A DNA stretch of 64,000 nucleotides from Prevotella sp. UBA2711 (GTDB lineage Bacteria > Bacteroidota > Bacteroidia > Bacteroidales > Bacteroidaceae), in assembly GCA_002354095.1 (NCBI GenBank), contig DEKX01000019.1, positions 47,130 through 111,129 on the forward strand, written 5' to 3'. Below are positions 16,757 to 25,484 of the stretch, one piece after another; the first letter of the stretch is position 1, and each line of letters opens with the position of its first letter. The notes under the pieces are model-generated. The model searched no databases. It was given only the letters and a program-made list of their open reading frames with translations, and was not told where the DNA came from. Made by a program: the position numbers and the translations under genes.

Positions 16757-16960
16757 TTATACCCCCATTTGGTTCATGAATTCTTGCAGGTCCTGCAACT
16801 CCCTGCTCGTAGCGGGACCAGTGCCGCCGCCACCAAAGTCGATGCCGATGTCCGTACCTGTGTTAATTGTATTTACGATGTCGGAACCGGCCAACAGCGG
16901 CTGACTGTTTTTCATCTCTATCACCTCAGTTTGGGGTGACATATACAATTTCCTTTTCAT
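16757..16960 (-). CDS. Small Gly-rich peptide, type A (67 aa)
   Basis: A 67-residue peptide with a charged N-terminus, then QPLLAGSDI (residues about 20-28), a Gly-rich centre (DFGGGGTG) and a C-terminal SRELQDLQEFMNQ. It aligns well with the 57-residue peptide at 30853-31026: both share P..EV, LLAGSDI, GTG, GGG, SRE, and FMNQ. No signal peptide or known domain. It starts nine bases after the stop of the tail-only secreted protein at 16970-17215. LLAGS might be a leader-peptide cleavage site; this is inference. Confidence 0.75.
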   Translation of the reverse strand: MKRKLYMSPQTEVIEMKNSQPLLAGSDIVNTINTGTDIGIDFGGGGTGPATSRELQDLQEFMNQMGV

Positions 16961-16969
16961 TGTAGTCTC

Positions 16970-17215
16970 TTATTTTTTGATGTATTTCTTTCCGTTGTGA
17001 ATGTAAATTCCCTTTGATGTCGGGGCGCCCTGCAATTTGTGGCCGCTGATGGTGAACCAGACAGAACCGGTTTCCGGGGTTCCGTTGGTAACCTCACTGA
17101 TAGATGTGGTATTGCCATCGCCGAAATCGAGCTTCAGATAGGTTACATTGTCACCCCAGACGCGCTGTCCTGCTATACAAAGCAGCACTGCCATTAAAAG
17201 TAATTGTCTTTTCAT
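16970..17215 (-). CDS. 81-aa secreted protein with only a C-terminal tail motif
   Basis: A signal peptide (MKRQLLLMAVLLCIAGQRVWG) is followed by a short mature part and the ending FTISGHKLQGAPTSKGIYIHNGKK. The ending matches the tail of the large secreted proteins at 17344, 21921 and 31023. It looks like a minimal tail-bearing protein or the remnant of a larger one. The ISEVTNG stretch corresponds to the ATGINAV lead before the tail in its neighbours. It precedes the small peptide gene and is transcribed from the -7 box at 17253-17261. Confidence 0.7.
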   Translation of the reverse strand: MKRQLLLMAVLLCIAGQRVWGDNVTYLKLDFGDGNTTSISEVTNGTPETGSVWFTISGHKLQGAPTSKGIYIHNGKKYIKK

Positions 17216-17252
17216 ATTTGATTGGCATTATGAGTCTTTTGGTTTGTACGGT

Positions 17253-17261
17253 GCAAAGATA
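17253..17261 (-). promoter_or_regulatory. -7 box (TATCTTTGC) for the 81-aa protein / peptide pair
   Basis: The minus strand reads TATCTTTGC, 38 bases upstream of the ATG. It is the left half of a divergent promoter pair. Confidence 0.75.
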
Positions 17262-17262
17262 C

Positions 17263-17300
17263 AAAAATTCCGATAATTGTTGCGTGTTATCGGAATTTTT
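17263..17300. promoter_or_regulatory. Perfect 14-bp-arm palindrome between divergent promoters
   Basis: AAAAATTCCGATAA (17263-17276) and TTATCGGAATTTTT (17287-17300) are exact inverted copies around a 10-base centre. The element fills the spacer between the two -7 boxes (17253-17261 and 17304-17312), covering the -33 region of both, so it is a good candidate operator for joint control of the two gene groups. Confidence 0.65.
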
Positions 17301-17303
17301 TTG

Positions 17304-17312
17304 TACTTTTGC
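17304..17312 (+). promoter_or_regulatory. -7 box (TACTTTTGC) for the 17344 operon
   Basis: Matches TAnnTTTGC, 31 bases before ATG 17344. It begins four bases after the palindrome. Confidence 0.8.
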
Positions 17313-17343
17313 CCTCAGAAAACGTAACTGCATAAAAACGACA

Positions 17344-19875
17344 ATGAAGAAGTTTTTTTTATTGATGACCACACTGCTCACGTTAGGGCAAAGCGCCTGG
17401 GCAGAAGAAGTGAACTTTATCACCTACAAATTTGAGAATGAAGGGGTAAAGAAGGAGTCGTCAAAGTGTACGGATCCTGTGGAAATGAAGAACTCAGGCA
17501 CGCTGACACTCGACGATTCGCATAAGTATTGGGTGGTGAAAGGTGCTGATGTTAAGGTGAGTGACTTGATTACCATTAAGGGTAAAGATGTGCACCTGAT
17601 ACTCTGTGACGGTGCTAAGCTGACTTGCCAAAAAGGTATTTTTGTGGAGTGGGGCTATACGCTGCATATCCATGCGCAGTCGGAAGGAAGCAATAAAGGT
17701 AAACTGGTGGCTACAGGTGCGTATAATCAGGCAGGTATCGGCGGTAATGGCGGCCACATGAACGGCACGATTTACATACATGGCGGTGACCTGAATGTGA
17801 CGGGTGGCGAGCGTGCTGCCGGTATAGGTGCCGGTACGGATAGGAACAGCGGTCCTATCAATATCTATGGAGGTACTATTAGTGCTACAGGTGGGAAATA
17901 TGCTGCAGGTATCGGTGGCGGATATGCAGGCTCTCAGGAGTACGATATCTTTATTTGTGGTAACGCTCAAGTGAAAGCATGGGGTGGCGAGAAAGCTGCA
18001 GGTATCGGTGGCGGTCGCCGTTATAGAGGTGGCGCTGTTGGTGGTAAACTGTGGGTTTATGGCGATGCAGATGTCTATGCTAAAGGTGGTGAATATGGTG
18101 CAGGTATAGGCGGTGGTGAAGATGGCAACGGCGGCAAAGCCTACATCAAGAGTGGAAAGGTGGAAGCTATAGGTGGCACGGATGCTGCCGGCATCGGCGG
18201 TGGTCAGAATGGTCATGGTGATGAGTGTTATATTGGCGACACTAAAATGGTTGCGATTGTGACAGCACGAGGTTCAGGTAAAGGTGCTGGTATCGGTGGT
18301 GGCGAAAAAGGCAGAGGTGGAAAGGTGGACTTTGCCAAAGGTTCTACCGTTACAGTCTTTGCAGGCGGTGAATGCAAACTGGGAGAAGACGATGGTGGCA
18401 GTGCCATCGGTTGTGGATATAACGTTGCACACAAAACCGAGCCAAGCAATGTAACAATCAACTTCGGTGAGTCTCTTCTTCTGAAAATAGGAAACGAAAA
18501 GACCGTACAGAAAAGAGGTGTACGAATTATGGCTTGTAAACAGAATTCGCCCATTTATATTGAACCGTGTGAACATACAGGCAAATGTTTCTATAGACCA
18601 GACTTTGCAGATGAAGAACATTATCACTATAAGTCATGTTCGCAATGTGGTATAAGTGAAAAAGAACTGCACACAGTAGGAAAGTGTCTATGCGGGAAAA
18701 CTGTTAATAAATGGACAGTGCTGTATTATGATGCAGGAAGTACAGCCCCCAATTATTCAGAAGTGGCAACGGTTAGTGTTTATCTTGATCAGAAATACGC
18801 CCTGCCTGAACCGACACCTGTCAATGGATTAGCCTTCAAGGGTTGGCTTGTCGATCCTACCCCAGCCCCCTCATCGTACATCATGGGCGCTAATGAAAAT
18901 TTGAAACACGTTGATGATGAACTTCCCGAGAATGTCAATGCAACAATCTATGCTCGTTATGAGTATGTCTATACCGTCTCTTGGGATTGGTCGGGTGAAA
19001 GTCCAGTACTGACCCTTAAGTGTGCTGCTAATAACGATACTCAGAAACCCACCGTTTCTGTTACAAAAGAGCAGAATGGCGATGTCACGACATGGACTGC
19101 AACAGCCAGCTTTAATGGAGTTACCTACAAAGATGTGAAGTACGAATATTCATCGGTCGATTTGACGTTGGAGGATGCAGCTGACAATGGTTCTGCTATT
19201 AATACAGCCTTTGAAGGTGCAAACCTGAATGATGTTACTTTGAATGGACGTACATTTAAAGTTGGAAAGTGGAATCCTCTTTGTCTGCCTTTCAATATTG
19301 ATAAGGACGAGATAGCCGACACACCATTGAAAGGTGCTGTTATCAAGGAATTGGATGCTGATAATTCTGGTTTTGCCAATGGCGTACTGACACTGAAGTT
19401 TGTAGATGCCACAGAAGTGGAAGCAGGCATACCCTATTTGGTGAAATGGACTACGGGTACTGATATCACCAGTCCCGAGTTTGAAGATTTCTTCATCAGT
19501 TGGCTTGAACCTGATGAGGTGGCTACCAAAGACAAAAAAGCCATCTTCAAGGGCTGTTTCAGTCCTGTCACTCTGACTGCTAATGACAAGACGAAACTCT
19601 ATCTGAGCAACGATAAGCTCTATTACCCCAGTGTAACTGTAACCGTCAATAGCTTCCGTGGCTATTTCGATTTGCAGGGTATCAAGATGGGCGACCCACA
19701 GGCTACGGTACGCTCTATTGAATTTGATTTGGGCGACGATGCGACAGGAATCAACGCTGTTTCCGTCAAGAAACAAGATGGAAACTACTACGACCTGCAA
19801 GGTCGCAGACAGCAGGGGAAGCCTGCTCAGAAAGGTATATACATTAATAATGGACACAAAATCATTGTGAAATGA
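17344..19875 (+). CDS. Secreted GAGIGGG-repeat (beta-helix-like) protein with C-terminal tail
   Basis: An 843-residue exported protein with signal peptide MKKFFLLMTTLLTLGQSAWA. Residues about 125-350 hold six to seven repeats of about 30 residues of the type G.V.A.GG..GAGIGGG, with xIYGG strands between, as expected for a right-handed parallel beta-helix. A Cys-rich patch (CEHTGKC, CSQCG, CLCGK; about 405-450) may bind metal. An InlB/Listeria-type repeat-like region (GLAFKGWLVDP, about 460-540) and beta domains follow. The end is YYDLQGRRQQGKPAQKGIYI and a short Lys-rich stretch. The stop overlaps the next ATG (ATGA). Likely surface protein; ligand unknown. Confidence 0.8.
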   Translation: MKKFFLLMTTLLTLGQSAWAEEVNFITYKFENEGVKKESSKCTDPVEMKNSGTLTLDDSHKYWVVKGADVKVSDLITIKGKDVHLILCDGAKLTCQKGIFVEWGYTLHIHAQSEGSNKGKLVATGAYNQAGIGGNGGHMNGTIYIHGGDLNVTGGERAAGIGAGTDRNSGPINIYGGTISATGGKYAAGIGGGYAGSQEYDIFICGNAQVKAWGGEKAAGIGGGRRYRGGAVGGKLWVYGDADVYAKGGEYGAGIGGGEDGNGGKAYIKSGKVEAIGGTDAAGIGGGQNGHGDECYIGDTKMVAIVTARGSGKGAGIGGGEKGRGGKVDFAKGSTVTVFAGGECKLGEDDGGSAIGCGYNVAHKTEPSNVTINFGESLLLKIGNEKTVQKRGVRIMACKQNSPIYIEPCEHTGKCFYRPDFADEEHYHYKSCSQCGISEKELHTVGKCLCGKTVNKWTVLYYDAGSTAPNYSEVATVSVYLDQKYALPEPTPVNGLAFKGWLVDPTPAPSSYIMGANENLKHVDDELPENVNATIYARYEYVYTVSWDWSGESPVLTLKCAANNDTQKPTVSVTKEQNGDVTTWTATASFNGVTYKDVKYEYSSVDLTLEDAADNGSAINTAFEGANLNDVTLNGRTFKVGKWNPLCLPFNIDKDEIADTPLKGAVIKELDADNSGFANGVLTLKFVDATEVEAGIPYLVKWTTGTDITSPEFEDFFISWLEPDEVATKDKKAIFKGCFSPVTLTANDKTKLYLSNDKLYYPSVTVTVNSFRGYFDLQGIKMGDPQATVRSIEFDLGDDATGINAVSVKKQDGNYYDLQGRRQQGKPAQKGIYINNGHKIIVK

Positions 19876-21908
19876 AAAAGATAACATTATGGATGCTGGT
19901 CGCCATCCTCACCCTTAGCGGCTCAATGACACTGACTTCCTGTAGCGATAAAGACAGCGAAGGCAGTGGTAGCGACAGTCCTGAAGTGATAGAACTGAAG
20001 AACAAACTCAAGGGACAATGGGTTTACGATACTGATGGTCTGGGTAATTTAGATATGTCGTGGGTTAATATTGTCTATGATGACCATACGATGCAGATGT
20101 CCTATTTCGTTTACGACTATAGTGCCCATGAGTATGTTAAACAGACCTTCAACTATGACTATCAAGTGCTGGAGAACGAAGAGGTGAACGGAAAACAGTA
20201 TGCTCGCCTTTGTTGTAATTTGAATCCCGACCAGAAGGAACAGATAGAAAAATCGCTGAGGGAGCTTTATGAACGCAGTTCCCAGAAGCTCGATGATGAG
20301 CAATTAGAGAATCTGTGGAAAGACGACTATTTCCTGGTGGATTTCGTAGATGGAAACCTCGAACTGTTGCACACGCTAAGTGACGTGCCCGAAGATTATC
20401 AAGATAATAAATCAGATTTTATCATCGACAACAAGATGACACTGACCAAAGGTAATAGGGAGCCCGCCGATGTTGACACAACCTATGTGCGTGCTATTAT
20501 CAGCGAGGCCATGGTCAACACTGACAATATGAATAATCTGGATGCTGAGGGTGAAGAAAGCGATGAAGTGTCAGCCTCACGCCGTGCCTCACGTCGTGCT
20601 AGCTATGTAGGCTATAATGGACGCAAACTGGAAGCCTGGATGAAGGATGTCGGTGACAACGTTTTGGTGCGCAACATGCTGTTGCCTGGCACCCACGATG
20701 CAGCTACCTATAACCTGTATGGTGACTGGATGTGGACGCTCGCCCGTACACAGGGTTGCGACATTGCAGAGCAGTGGAACCGTGGCATCCGATGCTTCGA
20801 CTTGCGCACACGCTGGATGAAGGTGGACGTATTCCATGATTTCAAGAACGAGATGTTTCATGAGTGTATGGATTGTGGTGTCAAACTGGAAGAAATCCTT
20901 GATGCGGTGGTCAAGCAAGTGAAAGCAAACCCTACGGAGGGCGCTGTGCTTATGATCAAGACCGAAACCAATGCGGCAGGTCAATCGCATACCATAAACA
21001 AAATATTCAGACCAATTATCAACAGCCTCTTACCAGCAGGAATAGACTTCTCGCCATCAGAAAAAGTGCCTACTATGAAAGAAACAGCTCGACTGGTGAA
21101 CGAAAAGCTCTATAAGCCAGGGCTTTTGGCAGCCTTCAAATCAGACATGACTATGAAAGACCTGCGAGGCAAAGTGCTGGTGCTGTTGCAGGAAGCTCCT
21201 AATCAAGGCGAGATTGACTATGGCGCGTTTCAAGATTATTTGGGAAACTGGCGCAAAGATGGTATTTATTCGATGAAGGGTGAAAAATTGTCTGACATCA
21301 AGGAACAAAACCAGTGGGAACAGAACAAAGAACCCGTTCTTGAATCGGAAGATGCCTTTGTGATTCGTAAGACACAGGCTTTCCGCGAGATGCTGAATTG
21401 GAGCGCTCAGAATCAAGACGGCAATACTTGGATATATAATGCAGCCAATGCTTATTTCTGGGACTCTTTCGCTGGTAATCCTGCAGTACCCGACTATGCC
21501 AGTTACGCTCAAAGAGCCTATCCCATATTCACCTCTGATATAGCCCGATTGGGCGATCCGCGAGGCATCGTGCTCTTGGATTTTGTGGGGCAGGAGGAAT
21601 TCAAGCGCGTATCACTTGACGCAATGGCTGGAGCTCAGATTGTGATGATAGCGCCATACGTTGCCTTTTTCCCCCTATCAGTGTTGGGATTGCTCCCGAC
21701 AGTTATCGCAGAGACTCACTATCTCTCGCCACTCTTTTACGGATTCTGGATTCACTACTACATCGTGAAAATGTTCTCTCACTGGAAGAAACCTGGTGCT
21801 CAGGCTCTCATTAATACTATTGTGGAGGTGAATATACCCAAAAAGGCGGATATTGGTATATCTGACGACCCTATAGGCTATGGGCGAAGCAGAGAAATGA
21901 CAGAATAA
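19872..21908 (+). CDS. Lipoprotein with PI-PLC-like (X domain) phosphodiesterase
   Basis: A 678-residue lipoprotein (signal ending LTSC, Cys24, with an acidic +2 to +5 stretch that may favour surface export). Residues about 265-480 match the PI-PLC X domain: NMLLPGTHDAAT (His near 273), RGIRCFDLRTRW, and VFHDFKNE (second His near 321). The conserved acidic and His residues suggest an active phosphodiesterase on a phosphoinositide or GPI-like substrate. The N-terminal part (25-180) resembles a lipocalin-like small domain. It is coupled to the 843-residue protein by the ATGA overlap and followed 12 bases later by the 879-residue protein, so the three form one operon. Confidence 0.8.
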   Translation: MKKITLWMLVAILTLSGSMTLTSCSDKDSEGSGSDSPEVIELKNKLKGQWVYDTDGLGNLDMSWVNIVYDDHTMQMSYFVYDYSAHEYVKQTFNYDYQVLENEEVNGKQYARLCCNLNPDQKEQIEKSLRELYERSSQKLDDEQLENLWKDDYFLVDFVDGNLELLHTLSDVPEDYQDNKSDFIIDNKMTLTKGNREPADVDTTYVRAIISEAMVNTDNMNNLDAEGEESDEVSASRRASRRASYVGYNGRKLEAWMKDVGDNVLVRNMLLPGTHDAATYNLYGDWMWTLARTQGCDIAEQWNRGIRCFDLRTRWMKVDVFHDFKNEMFHECMDCGVKLEEILDAVVKQVKANPTEGAVLMIKTETNAAGQSHTINKIFRPIINSLLPAGIDFSPSEKVPTMKETARLVNEKLYKPGLLAAFKSDMTMKDLRGKVLVLLQEAPNQGEIDYGAFQDYLGNWRKDGIYSMKGEKLSDIKEQNQWEQNKEPVLESEDAFVIRKTQAFREMLNWSAQNQDGNTWIYNAANAYFWDSFAGNPAVPDYASYAQRAYPIFTSDIARLGDPRGIVLLDFVGQEEFKRVSLDAMAGAQIVMIAPYVAFFPLSVLGLLPTVIAETHYLSPLFYGFWIHYYIVKMFSHWKKPGAQALINTIVEVNIPKKADIGISDDPIGYGRSREMTE

Positions 21909-21920
21909 CACTAACACTAA

Positions 21921-24560
21921 ATGAACGATAAACGTATGATGAAACATAAGATATTTCTCGCAATAGTTTTCATGCTCGTGGCTACAACAGTCTGGGCAGA
22001 AGAAAAACCGGTTCAGCACCTGATCAAGACGCAGGCGGACTTCGATAGCTTCGTGAAAGCTGTGAATGATGGCAAGACCTACGAAAATGAGGTGGTGTTG
22101 CTGCAAACGGATGATATAAAGGCTTATGAGGCGGTGGGCACTTATTCAATGAATATCTTCCTAAATGTGGAATACCACCCCTTCTCTGGTACTTTCGACG
22201 GCTGTGGACATACTTTGACGGTTGATATTAAAGGAAGTGGTCCCTTTGCGTATGTAAAAAATGCCACTATAGCCAACTTGAAGGTAAAAGGAAAGGTGGA
22301 AAACACTGGTTATCCAGGTGGACTTATCGGAACGGTCTTAGAAGGCAATAGTCTGGTGATTAATTGTAGGGTGTCCACTGAAGTTACTTCTGTAATCAGT
22401 ACTGGAATAACCCTTTATGGAGGTGGAATCATTGGTTTAGCTCATGGAGGCCCCCTCCTTGTAAAAGGTTGTAGATTTGACGGGAAATTGAAAGCTTTCG
22501 GAAATTTTCTTCCAAGTTTAGTAGGTAATGCAGGTGCCATCATTGGATATAGCGAAGATGCCAGGAATGTGACTATTGAGGATTGTATTGAAATGGGCGA
22601 ATATACGGATTTTCATAATAGCGACATTTTATTTTTCCAGAAATTTTTAGGCACTGCTAAATTATCTCATGTATATCAGAACCATGACTCGAAAGAATCG
22701 TCATGGACTCAGGGTAGGCGCTTGCGCAAGGTGTCAACGGTGGAAGGCGATTTCATCACGCTCCTTTTTGACAATTTTGCCAATTCTTATAATGTTAGTG
22801 ATATCAATACCTACTCTTCTGGTGGCATTGTTATTGACGGCAAGTTATATACTGGGAAAGGCGACACACTGAAGTTCGATATCGAACCTACGCTGAAGAA
22901 CTACCATTACAGCCGTCCCACCGTCAACGGCAAAGTGATGGAAATGATGTCGAACGGTTATCCTTTTAAAGTTACGGAAGACCAAGACTTGGTCTTCGGA
23001 GCCTTGGTTTATGATCCTAATAAGAAGTTTGAAGGGGCTGGCACCAGCGACTATCCGTATGTTCTTGAGACGAGTACGGATTGGAACCTGCTGTGCCATC
23101 AGGTTGACGGGGGTAATAAATTTGAGGGTAAGTTCTTCAAATTGCAAGGTGATTTCACTACCGCTAACATGTTGGGCTATGACAAGGCCCATCCCTTCAG
23201 TGGCAATTTCGACGGCAATGGTGATGAGCACCGCATTACGTTCAATTATAATATCTCGCAAGATTGGGTGGGACTGTTCCGCTATATCGAGAATGCCAGT
23301 CTGCGCAATATCCGTGTAGAGGGAACTATCAAGACGTCTGCGATGTATGCAGGAGGATTAGTGGCCTGCAGCAGTGGTGATTTTTCGCAGATATTAAATT
23401 GTTTAGTGAAAACCAAAATTGAATCGTCACGTAATGGTGACGGTTGCTATGGTGGCTTGGTGGCATCTACTGCCAAGGACGATAGCCGACTGATGATAGA
23501 TGCCTGTATGTACGGAGGCAAGTTCAGCGGACAGAAGACAACCTGGGGAGGTTTCGTAGGATGGCAGAACGGTGAGATAGACATTCGCCGTTGTGTCTTC
23601 AAACCGGAGCCGCAAATCGAATACAGCAGTTACAAGAACTCAGCTACCTTCATTCGTAATCATGATGCCACCGACCTGTTGGCAGAGAATAACTATCGCT
23701 ACGCTATGTTGGCTGGTAACGGACAGGGTGCCGATGCCAATCTCCTTAATACGGCTCATTTGGTCAGAGAATTGGGCGTTGAATTCTGGGAACAGGATTA
23801 CGATAACCTTGGTCTGCCGAAACCTGTGATGAGTCATCGTGAGCAACTGGCTGGTGTCAAGACCATGGATGGCAAAGAGGATTACGTAGGTATGAAGGTG
23901 GCTATCCAACTGCATTTCGGTGAGGCACTGCATAATGATGGTAAGTTCAATACCATTTGTCTGCCCTTCAATATGCATATCACCAACTCCATCTTCGCGG
24001 ATGGGTGCGAACTCTATCAGTTTGATGATGTGAAGACGGAAAAGGATGCCGTGAAGCTGGTATTCCGTCAGACCCATCATTTCATGGCTGGTCAGCCTTA
24101 CCTTGTCAAATGGACCGACCCGCATTCCTATTTCGAGCGCGATGCAGCATGGTTTACGGGTGTTACTATCCAGACCGTTACTCCTTATAAGGTGGAACAT
24201 GGCGGCTATGCTTTCTGCGGAACCTTTGCACCTATCAGTCATAAAACGGCATATGAAAAGAAATACTACGTGATGGGCGACAAGGATACGTGGCACCCTG
24301 TAAAGGAAAACACCAGTGAAGAGAATATCCTGGGTGGCTTCCGCGGCTATCTTACCATGCCAGCCAATACCACTCGTGCCATCATGTCGTTCGAAGATGA
24401 GAATGGCGAAACTACCGCCATTCAGGAAGTACGTTTCGATACCTTCGAAAGAAGCGAGGGTACACCCGACGGCTGGTATGACTTGAAAGGTAGAAAATTG
24501 CCCGGAGAACCAACGTCGCCAGGCATCTATATTTATAAAGGTAAAAAAGTGGTGAAATAA
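21921..24560 (+). CDS. Secreted GLUG-repeat-like protein with C-terminal tail
   Basis: An 879-residue exported protein (signal near residues 1-26, FLAIVFMLVATTVWAEE). Start may be ATG 21921 or one of the ATGs at 21936/21939, which would shorten the signal. Repeats of GGLIG, GGGIIGLAHGG, GLFRYIENASLRNIRVEG, GGLVACSS, YGGLVAST and GGFVGW (about residues 130-550) resemble GLUG motifs that build beta-helices in adhesins. It ends GWYDLKGRKLPGEPTSPGIYI and a Lys-rich stretch. Last gene of the operon. Binding partner unknown; co-expression with the PI-PLC lipoprotein suggests interaction with host or eukaryotic surface material, which is inference. Confidence 0.8.
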   Translation: MNDKRMMKHKIFLAIVFMLVATTVWAEEKPVQHLIKTQADFDSFVKAVNDGKTYENEVVLLQTDDIKAYEAVGTYSMNIFLNVEYHPFSGTFDGCGHTLTVDIKGSGPFAYVKNATIANLKVKGKVENTGYPGGLIGTVLEGNSLVINCRVSTEVTSVISTGITLYGGGIIGLAHGGPLLVKGCRFDGKLKAFGNFLPSLVGNAGAIIGYSEDARNVTIEDCIEMGEYTDFHNSDILFFQKFLGTAKLSHVYQNHDSKESSWTQGRRLRKVSTVEGDFITLLFDNFANSYNVSDINTYSSGGIVIDGKLYTGKGDTLKFDIEPTLKNYHYSRPTVNGKVMEMMSNGYPFKVTEDQDLVFGALVYDPNKKFEGAGTSDYPYVLETSTDWNLLCHQVDGGNKFEGKFFKLQGDFTTANMLGYDKAHPFSGNFDGNGDEHRITFNYNISQDWVGLFRYIENASLRNIRVEGTIKTSAMYAGGLVACSSGDFSQILNCLVKTKIESSRNGDGCYGGLVASTAKDDSRLMIDACMYGGKFSGQKTTWGGFVGWQNGEIDIRRCVFKPEPQIEYSSYKNSATFIRNHDATDLLAENNYRYAMLAGNGQGADANLLNTAHLVRELGVEFWEQDYDNLGLPKPVMSHREQLAGVKTMDGKEDYVGMKVAIQLHFGEALHNDGKFNTICLPFNMHITNSIFADGCELYQFDDVKTEKDAVKLVFRQTHHFMAGQPYLVKWTDPHSYFERDAAWFTGVTIQTVTPYKVEHGGYAFCGTFAPISHKTAYEKKYYVMGDKDTWHPVKENTSEENILGGFRGYLTMPANTTRAIMSFEDENGETTAIQEVRFDTFERSEGTPDGWYDLKGRKLPGEPTSPGIYIYKGKKVVK

Positions 24561-24565
24561 AAGAA

Positions 24566-24600
24566 GAAGGTAGGGCTGACCCCTACCTTCACTCTTTATT
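24566..24600. terminator. Bidirectional terminator
   Basis: Perfect 10-bp stem GAAGGTAGGG / CCCTACCTTC (24566-24575, 24581-24590) followed by ACTCTTTATTTTA. It lies between convergent genes and overlaps the end of the fructokinase gene. Confidence 0.8.
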
Positions 24601-25480
24601 TTACCTTTGCTACGAGTTCAGCAGGATATTTCGGCATGGCGCCGTTTTGGGTACAAACGTACGCCGATACTTCGACGGCTATGCGATGAGCTTCCTCTAC
24701 GGGTTTGCCATTCAGAATAGCAGCACAGAAACTTCCTGTGAACGAGTCGCCAGCACCTACCGTGTCGGCTACTTCCACCTTTGGAGTGGGTTGGAAGGAA
24801 TGCTGTCCGTCGGCAGTGAACACATGGCTGCCGTTGGTACCGCAGGTCAAGACAAGCATCTGCAGGTGGTACTGCTCTACCATCTTCTGGCAAACCTTGG
24901 CATCGTCCAGATCTTCATATCCGAACATGTGGCTCACTACTACCAATTCTTCATCGTTGATTTTCAGGATGTCGCAACGCTTGAACGACTCCTCCAGTAT
25001 CTCCTTTGAGAAGAACTGCTGACGCAGGTTGATGTCGCATATCTTGATGCAGTCGGCTGGGGTAGCATCCAAGAACTTTTGGATGGTCTCACGGCTCACC
25101 ACGTTACGCTGTGCCAACGAACCGAAACATACGGCACGGCAATTCTTGGCAGCCTCTTTGATCTCGTCGTTGAAGGGAATGTTGTCCCAAGCCACATTCT
25201 CTTTGATTTCATAAGAGGGAATACCATTGCCTGAAAGTGTCACCTGCACCGTACCCGTTGCATAAGGTACGCGTGGCATCAAATATTTCAATCCGTTCTT
25301 TTCCAGAGCCTCAATAGTCTCGTCAGCCAGTTTGTCTTCACCCAGAGCACTGATAGCCATTGTGTCGAGTCCAAACTGTCCTGCATGGTATGCAAAGTTA
25401 GCAGGTGCACCACCCAGTTTCTTTCCTTCGGGCAGCATATCCCATAATGCCTCGCCCAGTCCTATAATCAGATTTTTCAT
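24596..25480 (-). CDS. Fructokinase (PfkB/ribokinase family)
   Basis: A 294-residue sugar kinase. It has the N-terminal GEALWDMLPEGKKLGGAPANFAYHAGQFG and the C-terminal catalytic signature DTVGAGDSFTGSFCAA with the catalytic Asp. The Gly-Ala-Pro-Ala-Asn substrate loop is typical of bacterial fructokinases. It ends an operon with an MFS permease (four bases away) and a GH32 hydrolase. The expected role is ATP-dependent phosphorylation of fructose imported by the permease. Confidence 0.93.
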   Translation of the reverse strand: MKNLIIGLGEALWDMLPEGKKLGGAPANFAYHAGQFGLDTMAISALGEDKLADETIEALEKNGLKYLMPRVPYATGTVQVTLSGNGIPSYEIKENVAWDNIPFNDEIKEAAKNCRAVCFGSLAQRNVVSRETIQKFLDATPADCIKICDINLRQQFFSKEILEESFKRCDILKINDEELVVVSHMFGYEDLDDAKVCQKMVEQYHLQMLVLTCGTNGSHVFTADGQHSFQPTPKVEVADTVGAGDSFTGSFCAAILNGKPVEEAHRIAVEVSAYVCTQNGAMPKYPAELVAKVK

Positions 25481-25484
25481 TGTA

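Noticed and set aside
16970..17215. Treating the 81-aa tail-only gene as a pseudogene
   Set aside because: It has an intact promoter, signal peptide and tail with no visible frameshift, so it is kept as a gene, although a remnant origin is possible.
17734..18420. Repeated GGTATCGGTGGCGG words as a CRISPR-like or minisatellite array
   Set aside because: They encode the GAGIGGG units of a beta-helix protein; spacing follows protein repeats and varies at the DNA level.
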